From positions 124,001 to 188,000 of the forward strand of contig CAVSFZ010000009.1 in the NCBI GenBank assembly GCA_963727235.1: a DNA stretch of 64,000 bases. Direction: 5' to 3'. The notes beneath the pieces were generated by a model that was not told the origin of the DNA, made no database searches, and worked only from the letters and a program-made list of their open reading frames with translations. This DNA is from CAVPTL01 sp963727235. Its GTDB lineage: Bacteria; Actinomycetota; Thermoleophilia; Gaiellales; JAICJC01. Positions 8,891 through 17,228 of this stretch are shown one piece after another. Each line of letters begins with the position of its first letter. Position 1 is the stretch's first letter. The position numbers were made by a program, and so were the translations under genes.

Positions 8891-10168
8891 CTACGGCGCG
8901 GCCGGCTGGGCGAGGATCGCGTTGACCTGGTCGGCCGCCTCGTCGAGCGCTTCCTGCGGCTGCTTCTTACCAAGCAGCACCGCCTGGATCGCCTGACCCA
9001 TGGCTGCCGAGATCTTCGGATACTCCGGCAGCACCGGGCGCACCTTGACGGCGTTCTTCAAGTTGGCGACGAACTCTGCATCACCCTTGTACTTGGCGGT
9101 GTAGTCCTTGTAGCCGGGGAGATCCTGCACCGACGCCTTGGTGGGCAGATCGCCGGTCTTGGTCGACCACTCCAGCAGCTGCTGAGGCGCCGTCCACCAC
9201 TTCATGAAGTCAAAGGCCGCCTGGGCGCGCTGGTCGCCGTTGTTGAACAGCACCCAGTTGTCGGGGCCGGAGATCGTCTGGTGGTTGAGATCCCTGGGCA
9301 GGATCTGGACGCCGAAGTTGACGTCGGGGAATTGCGACAGGTCCCACGGGCCGGTGTAGAGCATCGCGATCTTGCCCGAGTTGAACAGCGGCGCGTAGTT
9401 GCCGCTGCCGTTGTCGTAGTAGACCGAGTGATCCTCGGGACCCATCGTCTGCAGATGAGTGAGCGCCTTGACCCCCGCCGGCGAGTTGAAGGCAGCGTGC
9501 TTGTTGTCAGGCGTGAGGATGTTTCCTCCGGCCTCCCACAGGAGCGCATCGAAGCGCCACACGGTGTCCTCGCCGCCGTCGTTGACATACGCCCAGCCGA
9601 ACTGCTTGGTGGCCGGATTGGTCAGCTTCTTGGCGGCGGCGGTGATGTCGTCCCACGTCCAGTTGGCGGTGGGATAGGCAACGTGGGCCTCGTCGAACAG
9701 CTTCTTGTTGTAGACCAGCGCGAGGTTGTCGACCAGCGCGGGAATGCCGACGATCTTGCCGTTGACGGTCGCGACTTTGCGCTCGGAGTCGTAGAAGTCG
9801 TTCCAGCCGAACGACGGGTCGTTCTTGATGTAGTCGTTCAGCTCGAGCACCTTGGGGCTCTCGGCGATGTTCGCGGCCCACGAGCCGTACAGATAGGAGA
9901 TGTCCGGCGGATCGCCGCTGGCGATCGCGGTCTGCACCTTCTGGAGCGCATAGTCGGCGTTGCCGGCGTACTGCACCCTGACCTGGATGTCGGGATGCGA
10001 GGCGTTGTACTGCGCCACCATCGACTTCATGGCCGCGCCCTCGGTGTCGACGAACCCGTGCCACATGGTGATGTGCACCACCCCACCGGAGCCGGAGTCA
10101 GACGACGAGCCTCCGCAGCCGACGGCCATCACGGCGACGACGACGAGCGCGGTCACGAATGCCTTCAT
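8891..10168 (-). CDS. Extracellular sugar-binding lipoprotein
   Basis: 425 aa. Signal peptide MKAFVTALVVVAVMAVGC with Cys18 as the lipidation site, followed by a Ser/Gly linker (GGSSSDSGSGG). The mature chain has the family-1 solute-binding pattern: ITMWHGFVDTEGAAMKSMV, SGDPPDISYLYGSW, YNKKLFDEAHV, FNSGKIAMLYTGPWDL. It captures an oligo- or monosaccharide outside the membrane and delivers it to the permeases. First of the three transporter genes; its start overlaps the SIS-domain stop by 4 bp. Confidence 0.92.
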   Translation of the reverse strand: MKAFVTALVVVAVMAVGCGGSSSDSGSGGVVHITMWHGFVDTEGAAMKSMVAQYNASHPDIQVRVQYAGNADYALQKVQTAIASGDPPDISYLYGSWAANIAESPKVLELNDYIKNDPSFGWNDFYDSERKVATVNGKIVGIPALVDNLALVYNKKLFDEAHVAYPTANWTWDDITAAAKKLTNPATKQFGWAYVNDGGEDTVWRFDALLWEAGGNILTPDNKHAAFNSPAGVKALTHLQTMGPEDHSVYYDNGSGNYAPLFNSGKIAMLYTGPWDLSQFPDVNFGVQILPRDLNHQTISGPDNWVLFNNGDQRAQAAFDFMKWWTAPQQLLEWSTKTGDLPTKASVQDLPGYKDYTAKYKGDAEFVANLKNAVKVRPVLPEYPKISAAMGQAIQAVLLGKKQPQEALDEAADQVNAILAQPAAP

Positions 10169-11043
10169 GGGAGCACCACCGATCGAGTCAGGTTACGGGG
10201 ACGGTCAGGATCAAGCCCGCGGGCAAGGGCGAGCGCGACCGCTGCCCGCTGGGCGATCACCAGCGCAGCCAGCGGCCGTTCCACGACTGGGGCGATGGTT
10301 GAGCCGGCGGCCGCCGCTGCTTCCAGGACGGTCGCATCGACGGTCCCGATCGGCCACACAAGCGTGTCGTCAGAGGCGGCGGTGATGGGGCCGTGGCGGT
10401 ACTCCATGGCGGGGTACGACTCGGTCCACGCGCCCGCCGCCTCGCGCAGCTTGAGGGCGGCCTCGGACGCCAGTCCGATCGTCCAGCCGGCCCCCAGGAA
10501 CACGATCCGGCGGTAGTCGGCGAGCCCCTCGGGCAGCGGCGCATCGAGCGCCAGCCGGGCGGCATCGGACTCCTCCCGCGGAGAGATGCCAAGGCCGGCC
10601 AGCAGCAGGCTCAGGGCCGTGGTGGCAAACCGCGTCTGCACCACCGACGTCTCGTCGGCGAAATCGAGGAGCACGGTCGAACCGGCCCCGGCCGTCACCG
10701 GCGAGCCCGCGACTGCAGTGATCGCGACGCTGGGAATCTGCTCGGGCAGGGCGGCCAGCAGGCGCACAACCTCCGTGGTGGTGCCCGACCGGGAGATGGC
10801 GACCACCCGATCGTAGGTCCGCCCGACCGGCATCTCGGTCGCCGTGAACGCGTCCGTCTCGCCCATGCCACCCGACTCGCGGGCGACGGCGTACGAGCAG
10901 GCCATGTGCCAAGACGTGCCGCAGCCGACCGCCGCGACCCGTTCGCCCGGCTGGGGAAGCAGGTGCCGCTGGGCCTCGGCGACCTCTCCCGCCCGCAGCC
11001 AATCGTCGGGCTGAGTGAGTAGTTCGGCCTCGGTGACGCTCAT
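10165..11043 (-). CDS. SIS-domain sugar-phosphate isomerase/deaminase (GlmS-C/AgaS-like)
   Basis: 292 aa from MSVTEAELLTQPDDW. Two SIS domains: the first with AVGCGTSWHMACSYAV and VVAISRSGTTTEVVRLL (phosphosugar-binding SRSGTT), the second with FLGAGWTIGLASEAALKLREAAG and YPAMEYRHGPITAASDDTLV. This is the GlmS C-terminal/AgaS layout without the glutaminase half. It would isomerise or deaminate a ketose/aldose (amino)sugar phosphate. First gene of the importer operon, divergent from the DeoR regulator. The nearby GH4 enzyme and PfkB kinases suggest a galactose or galactosamine route, unproven. Confidence 0.8.
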   Translation of the reverse strand: MSVTEAELLTQPDDWLRAGEVAEAQRHLLPQPGERVAAVGCGTSWHMACSYAVARESGGMGETDAFTATEMPVGRTYDRVVAISRSGTTTEVVRLLAALPEQIPSVAITAVAGSPVTAGAGSTVLLDFADETSVVQTRFATTALSLLLAGLGISPREESDAARLALDAPLPEGLADYRRIVFLGAGWTIGLASEAALKLREAAGAWTESYPAMEYRHGPITAASDDTLVWPIGTVDATVLEAAAAAGSTIAPVVERPLAALVIAQRAAVALALARGLDPDRPRNLTRSVVLP

Positions 11044-11108
11044 AAATGGCGATTCTATGCAGATATCGATCAAAATACAACACGGGCGGTGAGCGCTTAG
11101 GCGGTAGA

Positions 11109-11126
11109 CTTGGCAAATGCGCCAAG
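11109..11126. promoter_or_regulatory. Inverted repeat over the DeoR start, candidate autoregulatory operator
   Basis: CTTGGC-AAATGC-GCCAAG is a perfect 6-bp inverted repeat with a 6-nt spacer that covers the start codon at 11117. It lies in the 73-bp divergent region between the importer operon and the regulator. A DeoR dimer bound here could block its own translation start and the divergent promoter. Based on position and symmetry only. Confidence 0.35.
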
Positions 11127-11875
11127 CTGACCGCCTTTCCACGGTGCTCGAACGGATCTCCGGTTCGGGAAGCGTAGGCGTCGGCGAGCTGGCCGACGAG
11201 CTGGGTGTGTCGCCGGCCACAATCCGCCGTGACCTGCGACTGCTGGAGGAGCAGCACCTGCTCGCCCGCACCCACGGCGGCGCGGTGGGCCAGGGAGTGC
11301 TGTACGAGCTGCCGCTGCGGTATCGCAGCGCCCGCTACGGCGAGGAGAAGCGGCGGATCGCGCGAGAGGCGGCAGCCCGGATCACCGAGGGGATGGCGGT
11401 CGGGCTCACCGGCGGCACCACCACCACGGAGATCGCCCGCGCGCTGGTGAGCGTGCCGCGGCTGACGGTGGTCACCAACTCGCTCAGCATCGCCTCCGAG
11501 CTGGCCGTGCGACCAAACCTCAAGCTGGTGGTCACCGGCGGCGTCGCTCGGGCCGAGAGCTACGAGCTGGTCGGTCCGCTGGCGGAGGCGTCGCTGGCAG
11601 GGCTCAACCTGGACCACGTGATGATCGGCGTGGACGGGATCTCCGCGCGCGCCGGCCTCACCACGCACCACGAGGTCGAGGCGCATGCCAACCTCGCATT
11701 GATCGATCGCTCATCGGCCGTCACAGTTGTCTGTGACAGCTCCAAGCTGGGCGAGGTGGCGTTCGCGCGCATCTGCGACCTCACCCGCGTCTACGAGGTG
11801 ATCACCGATACCTCAGCATCCCCCGCAGCTGTCCGCGAACTGACCGACGCCGGCGTCCACGTCACCACCGTGTGA
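11117..11875 (+). CDS. DeoR/GlpR-family sugar regulator
   Basis: 252 aa. N-terminal DeoR helix-turn-helix: VGELADELGVSPATIRRDLRLLEE at about 22-45, followed by RTHGGAV. The C-terminal sugar-phosphate sensor domain has GLTGGTTTTEIARAL, VVTNSLSIASEL, KLVVTGGV and VCDSSKLGEVAFARIC. Members repress catabolic operons until a phosphorylated sugar binds. Divergent from the SIS/ABC operon and next to the GH4 gene, so these are the likely targets. Confidence 0.9.
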   Translation: MRQADRLSTVLERISGSGSVGVGELADELGVSPATIRRDLRLLEEQHLLARTHGGAVGQGVLYELPLRYRSARYGEEKRRIAREAAARITEGMAVGLTGGTTTTEIARALVSVPRLTVVTNSLSIASELAVRPNLKLVVTGGVARAESYELVGPLAEASLAGLNLDHVMIGVDGISARAGLTTHHEVEAHANLALIDRSSAVTVVCDSSKLGEVAFARICDLTRVYEVITDTSASPAAVRELTDAGVHVTTV

Positions 11876-11882
11876 ACGACGG

Positions 11883-11913
11883 TGAATAAATGGTGCCTGG
11901 CACCATTTATTCA
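11883..11913. repeat. 3'-end palindrome copy 1 (T centre)
   Basis: Perfect 15-bp arms around one central T. The core is GGTGCC-T-GGCACC with variable inner arm AAAT/ATTT and outer TGAAT/ATTCA. It lies between convergent DeoR and GH4 genes. The GH4 stop codon TAA (11907-11909) is inside the right arm. Member of a six-copy family; probably a bidirectional terminator or a REP-like element. Confidence 0.9.
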
Positions 11914-13184
11914 TAGTCGAGCGCGTGGGCAGTGAGCAGCTCTTCGACCACCTCGTGGATCGCTGCCGGGGAGAGGGCCGAGGAGGCGGCGGGGTCGAGC
12001 AAAGCCGCGTGGTGAACGTGTTGGCGGCTGTGCTCGAGCGCTGCTGTGACCGTCAGCTCACACACATTCAGGAAGGTGCGGTTGAGAGCCGCCAGCTGCG
12101 GTGGGAGATCACCGATCGCGGTCGGCTGAACACCGTTCTTGTCCACCAGGCACGGCACCTCGACGCACGCTTCGGACGGCAGGTTCGAGATCAGGCCGGC
12201 GTTTCGGACGTTGCCGTAGATGACCCGCTCCCGGCCGGTCAGAATGGAGTGGATGATCAGCGATGCGTACTCCTGGCTGCGCTCGATCTCGATCGGCTCG
12301 CCGGTCTCGAGCTGACGTTTCATCTCCTCGTACAACTCGAGATTCTCGACGCTGCGCTCCAGGTAATCGCCAACCAGGATGCGGAAGTGCTCGATCGCCT
12401 CGTCGCTTCGCATCACCCAGGGGAGATATTCGGCCCCATGCTCACTCGACTCGGTGGGGAAGTAGCCAAACCGCCGGTACATCTCGACCCGCACGCGCCG
12501 CTGCAACTGGGGATCGCTCTCGATCACCCCGTCGAGCAGCGGATACAGATCCTCTCCCGCCCGCTCGAACCGCAGGATGAAGGCCTGGTGATTGACGCCG
12601 CCACCCAGGAACGACACGTCCTCGAAGGGCACCCCCACCAGCTCCGCCAGCTGGTACGTGGTGTTCTGAACCGAGTGGCACAACCCCACCACCCGCTGCT
12701 GAGGACTGCCGGCGTACGTCGCCCAGCACAGCATCGCCATCGGGTTGGTGTAGTTGAGAAACCACGCACCAGGCGCCAGCTCGTCCATCTCCCGGCCGAT
12801 CTCGAGCATCACCGGGACGGTGCGCAGCGCGCGGAAGATGCCACCGATGCCGAGCGTGTCGCCGATCGTCTGGCGCAGGCCGTGGGCGGCAGGGATGGCG
12901 AAGTCCAGCTTGGTCGCCTCGAACCCGCCCACCTGGATCATGTTGATCACGTGGTCGCAGCCCTCGATCGCAGATCGGCGATCGAGATGGGTGGTGATCC
13001 GAGCGCTGCCGTCCAACTCGCGGTTGGTGTACTGGGCCATCGCCTCGGCCACTGCCAACCGCTCGGAATCGATGTCGTGGAGCGCAATGTGGGCGTCCTT
13101 GAGCTCCTCAAACGAGAGAATGTCGCCGAGCAGGTTCTTGGTGAACTCGACGCTGCCGGCACCGATGAATGCAATCTTGGTCAT
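11907..13184 (-). CDS. GH4-family NAD-dependent alpha-glycosidase (MelA-like alpha-galactosidase)
   Basis: 425 aa from MTKIAFIGAGSVEFTKNLL; upstream in-frame codons lie in the promoter. GH4 features: N-terminal Rossmann motif GAGSVEFT, INMIQVGGFEA, the metal-binding Cys in GLCHSVQNT, and GGVNHQAFILRF holding the His of the GH4 NH.AF motif. These enzymes need NAD+ and Mn2+ and cleave glycosides by oxidation at C3. Overall pattern closest to alpha-galactosidase rather than 6-phospho-glycosidases. Cytoplasmic, consistent with import of intact glycosides by the neighbouring ABC system. Confidence 0.85.
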   Translation of the reverse strand: MTKIAFIGAGSVEFTKNLLGDILSFEELKDAHIALHDIDSERLAVAEAMAQYTNRELDGSARITTHLDRRSAIEGCDHVINMIQVGGFEATKLDFAIPAAHGLRQTIGDTLGIGGIFRALRTVPVMLEIGREMDELAPGAWFLNYTNPMAMLCWATYAGSPQQRVVGLCHSVQNTTYQLAELVGVPFEDVSFLGGGVNHQAFILRFERAGEDLYPLLDGVIESDPQLQRRVRVEMYRRFGYFPTESSEHGAEYLPWVMRSDEAIEHFRILVGDYLERSVENLELYEEMKRQLETGEPIEIERSQEYASLIIHSILTGRERVIYGNVRNAGLISNLPSEACVEVPCLVDKNGVQPTAIGDLPPQLAALNRTFLNVCELTVTAALEHSRQHVHHAALLDPAASSALSPAAIHEVVEELLTAHALDYE

Positions 13185-13286
13185 GAGCGATAGTGTTCCA
13201 CATTGGCCAGAATCGATCAAGAGCGTACAAGTCGGCCGTCAGGCCGATTCTCCACGCGCCCGGCATCGCCGCGGTAAGCTGCTGCG

Positions 13287-13661
13287 GTGAGCCGGGAAGG
13301 ACTCAGGAACCGCGGGATAACCGCGGGTGTGGTGGTGCTGGCGCTCGCCGCAGCGGCGTGCGGCGGATCCAGCAGCAGCGGGAGCGAGTCCTCGGCCGCG
13401 AGCTCCGCCGGCGAGGAGATCTCGGCAGCGGCCGGCAAGGTGGTCTTCACCAGCAACTGCGCCACCTGCCACACGCTCGGCGACGCGGACGCGACCGGAT
13501 CGGTGGGCCCCAACCTGGACGATCTCAAGCCCGACGAAGCCCTGGTCGTACACCAGGTGACCAACGGCGGCGGCGGGATGCCGGCCTTCGGCGACCAGTT
13601 GTCGGACGCCGAGATCCAGTCGGTGGCGAAGTACGTGTCGAGCGTCGCCGGCAACGGCTGA
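13287..13661 (+). CDS. Small monohaem c-type cytochrome, predicted lipoprotein
   Basis: 124 aa from the GTG at 13287. Lipoprotein signal (VVVLALAAAACGG, Cys25), a Ser/Gly-rich linker, then a cytochrome c6-like domain. Haem is attached at C58-A-T-C61-H62. The sixth ligand is probably M98 in GGGGMPAFGDQLSD. It would act as a membrane-anchored electron carrier outside the cell membrane. It precedes the sulfite-oxidase-like gene by 42 bp on the same strand and could accept its electrons (inference). Confidence 0.88.
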   Translation: MSREGLRNRGITAGVVVLALAAAACGGSSSSGSESSAASSAGEEISAAAGKVVFTSNCATCHTLGDADATGSVGPNLDDLKPDEALVVHQVTNGGGGMPAFGDQLSDAEIQSVAKYVSSVAGNG

Positions 13662-13703
13662 GCCGACTGTAACGCTTCCGCCCCATGGTGATACCTTGGG
13701 GGC

Positions 13704-14309
13704 ATGAGCAATGTCACTCGCGGGTTCTTTGGCCGGAGCCGACCAACCGAGCCGGCCGGGAGAGTGCCCCCCGGCCAGTACCTGACCTCGGACTTCCCGG
13801 TGCTGTCGGCCGGTCCCACGCCCCACATCGAGCCGGCCGACTGGAATCTGTCCGTGAGTGGCGAGGTGGACGGCCCCGTGTCGTGGACGTGGGACGAGAT
13901 GCTGGCGCTCCCGCAGGAGGAGCTCACGGTCGACATCCACTGCGTCACCAAGTGGTCGAAGCTCGACACAACCTGGCGCGGCGTGTCGCTCGACACGCTG
14001 CTGGCTGACGTCGACACTGCCGCCGAGTACGTGATGGTGCACTCCTACGGCGGCTACACCACCAACCTGCCGCTGACCGACCTGCTGGACGGCAAGGCCT
14101 GGGTCGCCCACACCTACGGGGGCGAGCCGCTCGATCCCGAGCACGGCGGCCCCGCACGGCTGGTGGTACCGCACCTGTACTTCTGGAAGAGCGCCAAGTG
14201 GGTGCGGGAGTTTCAGTTGATGAACGAGGACGAGTTGGGATTCTGGGAGGGTTACGGCTACCACGCATACGGGGATCCATGGCAGGAACAGCGGTACGCG
14301 GGCGACTGA
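13704..14309 (+). CDS. Sulfite-oxidase-family molybdopterin oxidoreductase
   Basis: 201 aa. Oxidoreductase molybdopterin-binding fold with the molybdenum-ligand Cys80 in VDIHCVTKWSKLDTTWRGV, then PLTDLLDGKAWVAHTYGGEPLDPEHGGPARLVVPHLYFWKSAKWV. No signal peptide or Tat motif is visible, so it is probably cytoplasmic, unlike MsrP. It lacks the dimerisation domain of eukaryotic sulfite oxidase. Substrate unknown. The 3' end overlaps the flavin reductase start by 31 bp. Confidence 0.85.
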   Translation: MSNVTRGFFGRSRPTEPAGRVPPGQYLTSDFPVLSAGPTPHIEPADWNLSVSGEVDGPVSWTWDEMLALPQEELTVDIHCVTKWSKLDTTWRGVSLDTLLADVDTAAEYVMVHSYGGYTTNLPLTDLLDGKAWVAHTYGGEPLDPEHGGPARLVVPHLYFWKSAKWVREFQLMNEDELGFWEGYGYHAYGDPWQEQRYAGD

Positions 14310-15034
14310 ACTGGATCGGGTCCGAGGTGATCGAGGTCACCCAGGAGACCGACAACGTGCGCACGATCACGTTTGATTGCCCGGGATGGCCGGGCCACCG
14401 CCCGGGCCAACACGTCGATGTCCGGCTGACCGCACCCGACGGCTACCAGGCACAGCGCAGCTACTCGATCGCGTCGGCGCCGGCCGGTGAGCGGGTCACC
14501 TTGACCGTCGAGCAGCTGGAAGACGGGGAGGTGTCGACCTACCTGGCCGGCGAGCTGCGCGTGGGCGACGTGATCGAGCTGCGGGGTCCGATCGGCGGGT
14601 ACTTTGTGTGGGAGCCGAGCGCCGGCGGCCCGGTGATGCTGATCGCCGGCGGCAGCGGTGTGGTGCCGCTGATGGCGATGCTGCGAGCGCGAAAGGCGGC
14701 CGCAAGCGACGTAGGAATGCGGCTGCTCTACTCGTCGCGCAGCTGGGATCGCGTGATCTACCGCGACGAGCTCGATGCACTCGGCGCCGACCCGGGTGTC
14801 GAGGTGCGGCACACGATCACCGGCGCGACGCCGCCGGGCTGGTCTGGCTACGCGCGCCGGATCGACCGCGACATGCTGGCCGAGTCGGCATGGCCGGTCG
14901 ATCGCCGGCCGCTGGTGTACGTGTGCGGCCCCACCGGTCTGGTGGAAGCCGCGTCCCAGGCCATGGTCGAGCTCGGGCACGATCCGATGCGGATCCGTAC
15001 AGAGCGCTTCGGGCCGACCGGGGGGACGCCGTGA
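14279..15034 (+). CDS. FAD/NAD(P)-binding ferredoxin-reductase-type protein
   Basis: 251 aa from the ATG at 14279. FAD domain: RPGQHVDVRL and RSYSIASAPAGE; NAD domain: MLIAGGSGVVPLMAMLR and VYVCGPTGLVEAA. No C-terminal [2Fe-2S] domain. It moves electrons between NAD(P)H and a partner. Its overlap with the molybdoenzyme on one side and the zinc-ribbon gene on the other (4 bp) indicates a conserved functional unit in which it may reduce or reoxidise the molybdenum enzyme. Confidence 0.87.
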   Translation: MAGTAVRGRLNWIGSEVIEVTQETDNVRTITFDCPGWPGHRPGQHVDVRLTAPDGYQAQRSYSIASAPAGERVTLTVEQLEDGEVSTYLAGELRVGDVIELRGPIGGYFVWEPSAGGPVMLIAGGSGVVPLMAMLRARKAAASDVGMRLLYSSRSWDRVIYRDELDALGADPGVEVRHTITGATPPGWSGYARRIDRDMLAESAWPVDRRPLVYVCGPTGLVEAASQAMVELGHDPMRIRTERFGPTGGTP

Positions 15035-15288
15035 CTGCACCGCTGCACCTGGACGGAAACGCGCTCGGCGGCGTTTTGATCGACATCTTCGGACACGAGA
15101 TGACCGACACCGAGGGCACCTGCCTGGACTGTGGAGCAGTGCACCAGTTCGGTGCCCTGATCGTCTACGTCGCGTCACCCGGATACGTCCTGCGGTGCCC
15201 GTCGTGCGGCGCCGTGCTGCTGGTGATCGTGGTCGAGCCCGACGGCTATCACATCACCGTCGAGTCGCTCCAGGCGCCCGGCCTCTAG
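15031..15288 (+). CDS. Small zinc-ribbon protein, DUF6510-like
   Basis: 85 aa, GTG start overlapping the reductase TGA. Begins LDGNALGGVLIDIFGHEMT and carries two CxxC knuckles, TCLDCGAVHQ and LRCPSCGAVLL, which should bind one zinc. The layout matches DUF6510 proteins, which I recall as neighbours of sulfite-oxidase-like and reductase genes in actinobacteria. Function unknown; perhaps an assembly or electron-transfer partner. Its last 4 bases overlap the convergent RidA gene. Confidence 0.75.
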   Translation: MTAPLHLDGNALGGVLIDIFGHEMTDTEGTCLDCGAVHQFGALIVYVASPGYVLRCPSCGAVLLVIVVEPDGYHITVESLQAPGL

Positions 15289-15713
15289 ACAATCACCGCG
15301 GTCACGTCGACCTCGACCAGCCACTCCGGCCGCGCCAGAGCGGGCACAACCACACCGGTGAACGCCGGGTAGACGCCCTTTAACCGCTCCCCCAGCACCC
15401 GATAGACCGGCTCGCGGTAGCGGATGTCGGTGAGATAGACGGTTGCCTTGCAGATGTGGGCGAGGGTGGCTCCGGCCTCGCCCAGCAGCAGCTCGATGTT
15501 GTCCATCGCTTTCTCGGCCTGGCCTGCCGGGTCGCCCACTGCGACGCTCTCGCGGGTGTCCAGATCTTGCGCCACCTGGCCGCGCAGGTACACGGTGTTG
15601 CCCGCCACCACGCCCTGGCACAGGTCGTTTGAGATGTTCTGCTCGGGATAGGTGTCGGCAGTGTTGAACGGCCGCAGGCGTAGATGCCCGCCGGCCACGA
15701 TCTGATCGGTCAT
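15285..15713 (-). CDS. RidA-family protein (Rid/YjgF)
   Basis: 142 aa. Rid fold: GNTVYLRGQVAQDLDTRE, QAEKAMDNIELLLGEAGATLAHICKATVYLTDIRYRE, and C-terminal PALARPEWLVEVDVTAVIV. The arginine used by RidA to bind imine carboxylates (usually near residue 105, in a CxR context) is not obvious; ARPEWLVE may replace it. It is therefore probably another Rid subgroup and not a standard 2-aminoacrylate deaminase. Overlaps the upstream oxygenase stop by 4 bp (ATGA), so the two work in one pathway. Confidence 0.85.
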   Translation of the reverse strand: MTDQIVAGGHLRLRPFNTADTYPEQNISNDLCQGVVAGNTVYLRGQVAQDLDTRESVAVGDPAGQAEKAMDNIELLLGEAGATLAHICKATVYLTDIRYREPVYRVLGERLKGVYPAFTGVVVPALARPEWLVEVDVTAVIV

Positions 15714-17164
15714 GCGGTGCTCCCAGTGGGGACGTCGGCGTTCATGTGGCTGCGAACGAGGTCGAGCGGGCCGTCGAAGTCGTAGTTGTTGTAGACGGCC
15801 AGCAGGTGTGAGAAGGCGGGCGACTGTGCGAACAGCTGGAACGTCAGCCGGTGGCCGCCGTAGTCGGAGTTGAGGATGTCCCGCGCCAGCGCGAAGAAGC
15901 GCCGCCGGGCCTCACCCTCGACGTCGTTGATGCGGTAGTACTTCTCCAGCAGCGCCCCTGGGACGGGATGGGCAAACGACGCGGCGCTGGGGGTGACGCA
16001 GATCTGGCCGCCGCACAGATCGCGAGTCAGATGGATCATCGCCGGAAGCTGCGAGCAGGCGTGCACCCTGCCGGTGTAGAGCAGCGCCTGGTTGGGCATG
16101 AGCAGCCCGCCGGGGCTCTCCTCGGCCATCTCCACGGCGGCGGTCAGGTGGGCGTTGATGCCCTCCCGGTAGCACACCAGCTCGGCCAGCTTCTCGCGCA
16201 CGCCCTGATGCATCTTGACGCCGGCGTCGACGGCGTTGGCGTAGGCCAGCCCGATCAGGAAGTCGGCCAGCCGCAGGTGGCGCTGGACGAACGGGTACAC
16301 GCTGTAGCGGTGGAGCGTGGCCCGGATGTAGGCGGCGGCGCGCACGTGCCGGTAGAAGAGCACGTTCTCCCACGGGATCTCGACGTTGTCGAACACGATC
16401 ATGGTGTCGACCTCGTCGAACCGGTTGGAGAACGGATAGTCCTCGACCGGCGCGCGGCCGGCGAAGCTGGATCGGCAGATGTGCGTCATCCCCGGCGCGC
16501 CCATGTCGGCGATGAAGCCGACGGCGTACTCCGATTGGGTGGCCTCGCCCCAGTCGCCGATGGTGGGCTTGACGAATGCCTGGTTGGCGTAGGCCGCCGC
16601 CGTCTCGAACTTGGCTCCGCGAACGATGATGCCGTTGTCGTTCTCGCCGACGACCCGCAGCAGCACGTCCGGATCCTGATCCTGGGGCCGCTTGGAGCGA
16701 TCGCCCTTGGGGTCGGTGTTGGCCGAGACGTGGAAGGGATCGAGCAGGGCGGCGTCGGCGACATGCCTGCGGATGTTCTCGGAGAACTGCGGGTCGATCT
16801 CGTTGAGCACGTCTTGGCCGTCGTACAGCGACCACATCTCACCCACCGTCTCGTCGCCCACCCGGGTGACGATTCCGCCGACGTCATCCAGCACGGTGTC
16901 GACCGCGTTTCGCTTGTCGCGCCAGTCGTCGCGTGAGAGCGGCAGCCGCGAACCGATGGCGCAGCGCTCGCCGGTCTGCTCGTCGACGTAGGACATGGTG
17001 TCGCGGGTGGCCTCCTCGTGGGCCATGTCGTAGATACGGGCACGGACGTCCACGATCGGCTTGAACGCGGGATGGGTGGCCACGTCGTCAACCCGTTCCC
17101 CGTCGATCCATACCTCGCGTCCGTCCCTGATCGACTCGCGGTATTCAGCCCCTGTGCGAATCAT
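15710..17164 (-). CDS. HpaB-type FADH2-dependent monooxygenase (4-hydroxyphenylacetate 3-hydroxylase family)
   Basis: 484 aa from the ATG at 17164; a GTG at 17173 sits directly on the GAGGAG ribosome-binding site and is unlikely. HpaB/PvcC family signatures: TGAEYRESIRDGREVWIDGERV, DPFHVSANTDPKGDRSKRPQDQ, NRFDEVDTMIVFDNVEIPWENV, LLEKYY. The Cys/His set that holds the 4Fe-4S cluster of 4-hydroxybutyryl-CoA dehydratase is not seen, so a flavin monooxygenase is preferred. It needs reduced flavin from a separate reductase; no HpaC-type gene is in the window. Next to an IclR regulator, as in aromatic catabolism loci. Confidence 0.88.
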   Translation of the reverse strand: MIRTGAEYRESIRDGREVWIDGERVDDVATHPAFKPIVDVRARIYDMAHEEATRDTMSYVDEQTGERCAIGSRLPLSRDDWRDKRNAVDTVLDDVGGIVTRVGDETVGEMWSLYDGQDVLNEIDPQFSENIRRHVADAALLDPFHVSANTDPKGDRSKRPQDQDPDVLLRVVGENDNGIIVRGAKFETAAAYANQAFVKPTIGDWGEATQSEYAVGFIADMGAPGMTHICRSSFAGRAPVEDYPFSNRFDEVDTMIVFDNVEIPWENVLFYRHVRAAAYIRATLHRYSVYPFVQRHLRLADFLIGLAYANAVDAGVKMHQGVREKLAELVCYREGINAHLTAAVEMAEESPGGLLMPNQALLYTGRVHACSQLPAMIHLTRDLCGGQICVTPSAASFAHPVPGALLEKYYRINDVEGEARRRFFALARDILNSDYGGHRLTFQLFAQSPAFSHLLAVYNNYDFDGPLDLVRSHMNADVPTGSTA

Positions 17165-17179
17165 GCTTCCCACTCCTCA

Positions 17180-17207
17180 ATTCTCATTTGGCGAGAATCA
17201 AATCTCG
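17180..17207. promoter_or_regulatory. Overlapping inverted repeats, candidate IclR operator
   Basis: In the 64-bp divergent region, ATTCTC (17180-17185) pairs with GAGAAT (17193-17198), and CGAGA-ATCAAA-TCTCG spans 17192-17207. The two dyads share the central GAGAAT. The position between the HpaB and IclR genes fits binding by the IclR protein to control both directions. Confidence 0.45.
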
Positions 17208-17228
17208 TTGTGTGGTAAGATTATCAAC

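Noticed and set aside
8726..10516. A 596-codon plus-strand frame opposite the binding-protein gene
   Set aside because: GC-rich shadow frame; the minus strand carries an orthodox lipoprotein with signal peptide and operon overlaps.
15710..17164. HpaB-family protein as 4-hydroxybutyryl-CoA dehydratase
   Set aside because: The cluster-binding Cys/His set of that enzyme is not visible; flavin monooxygenase fits better.
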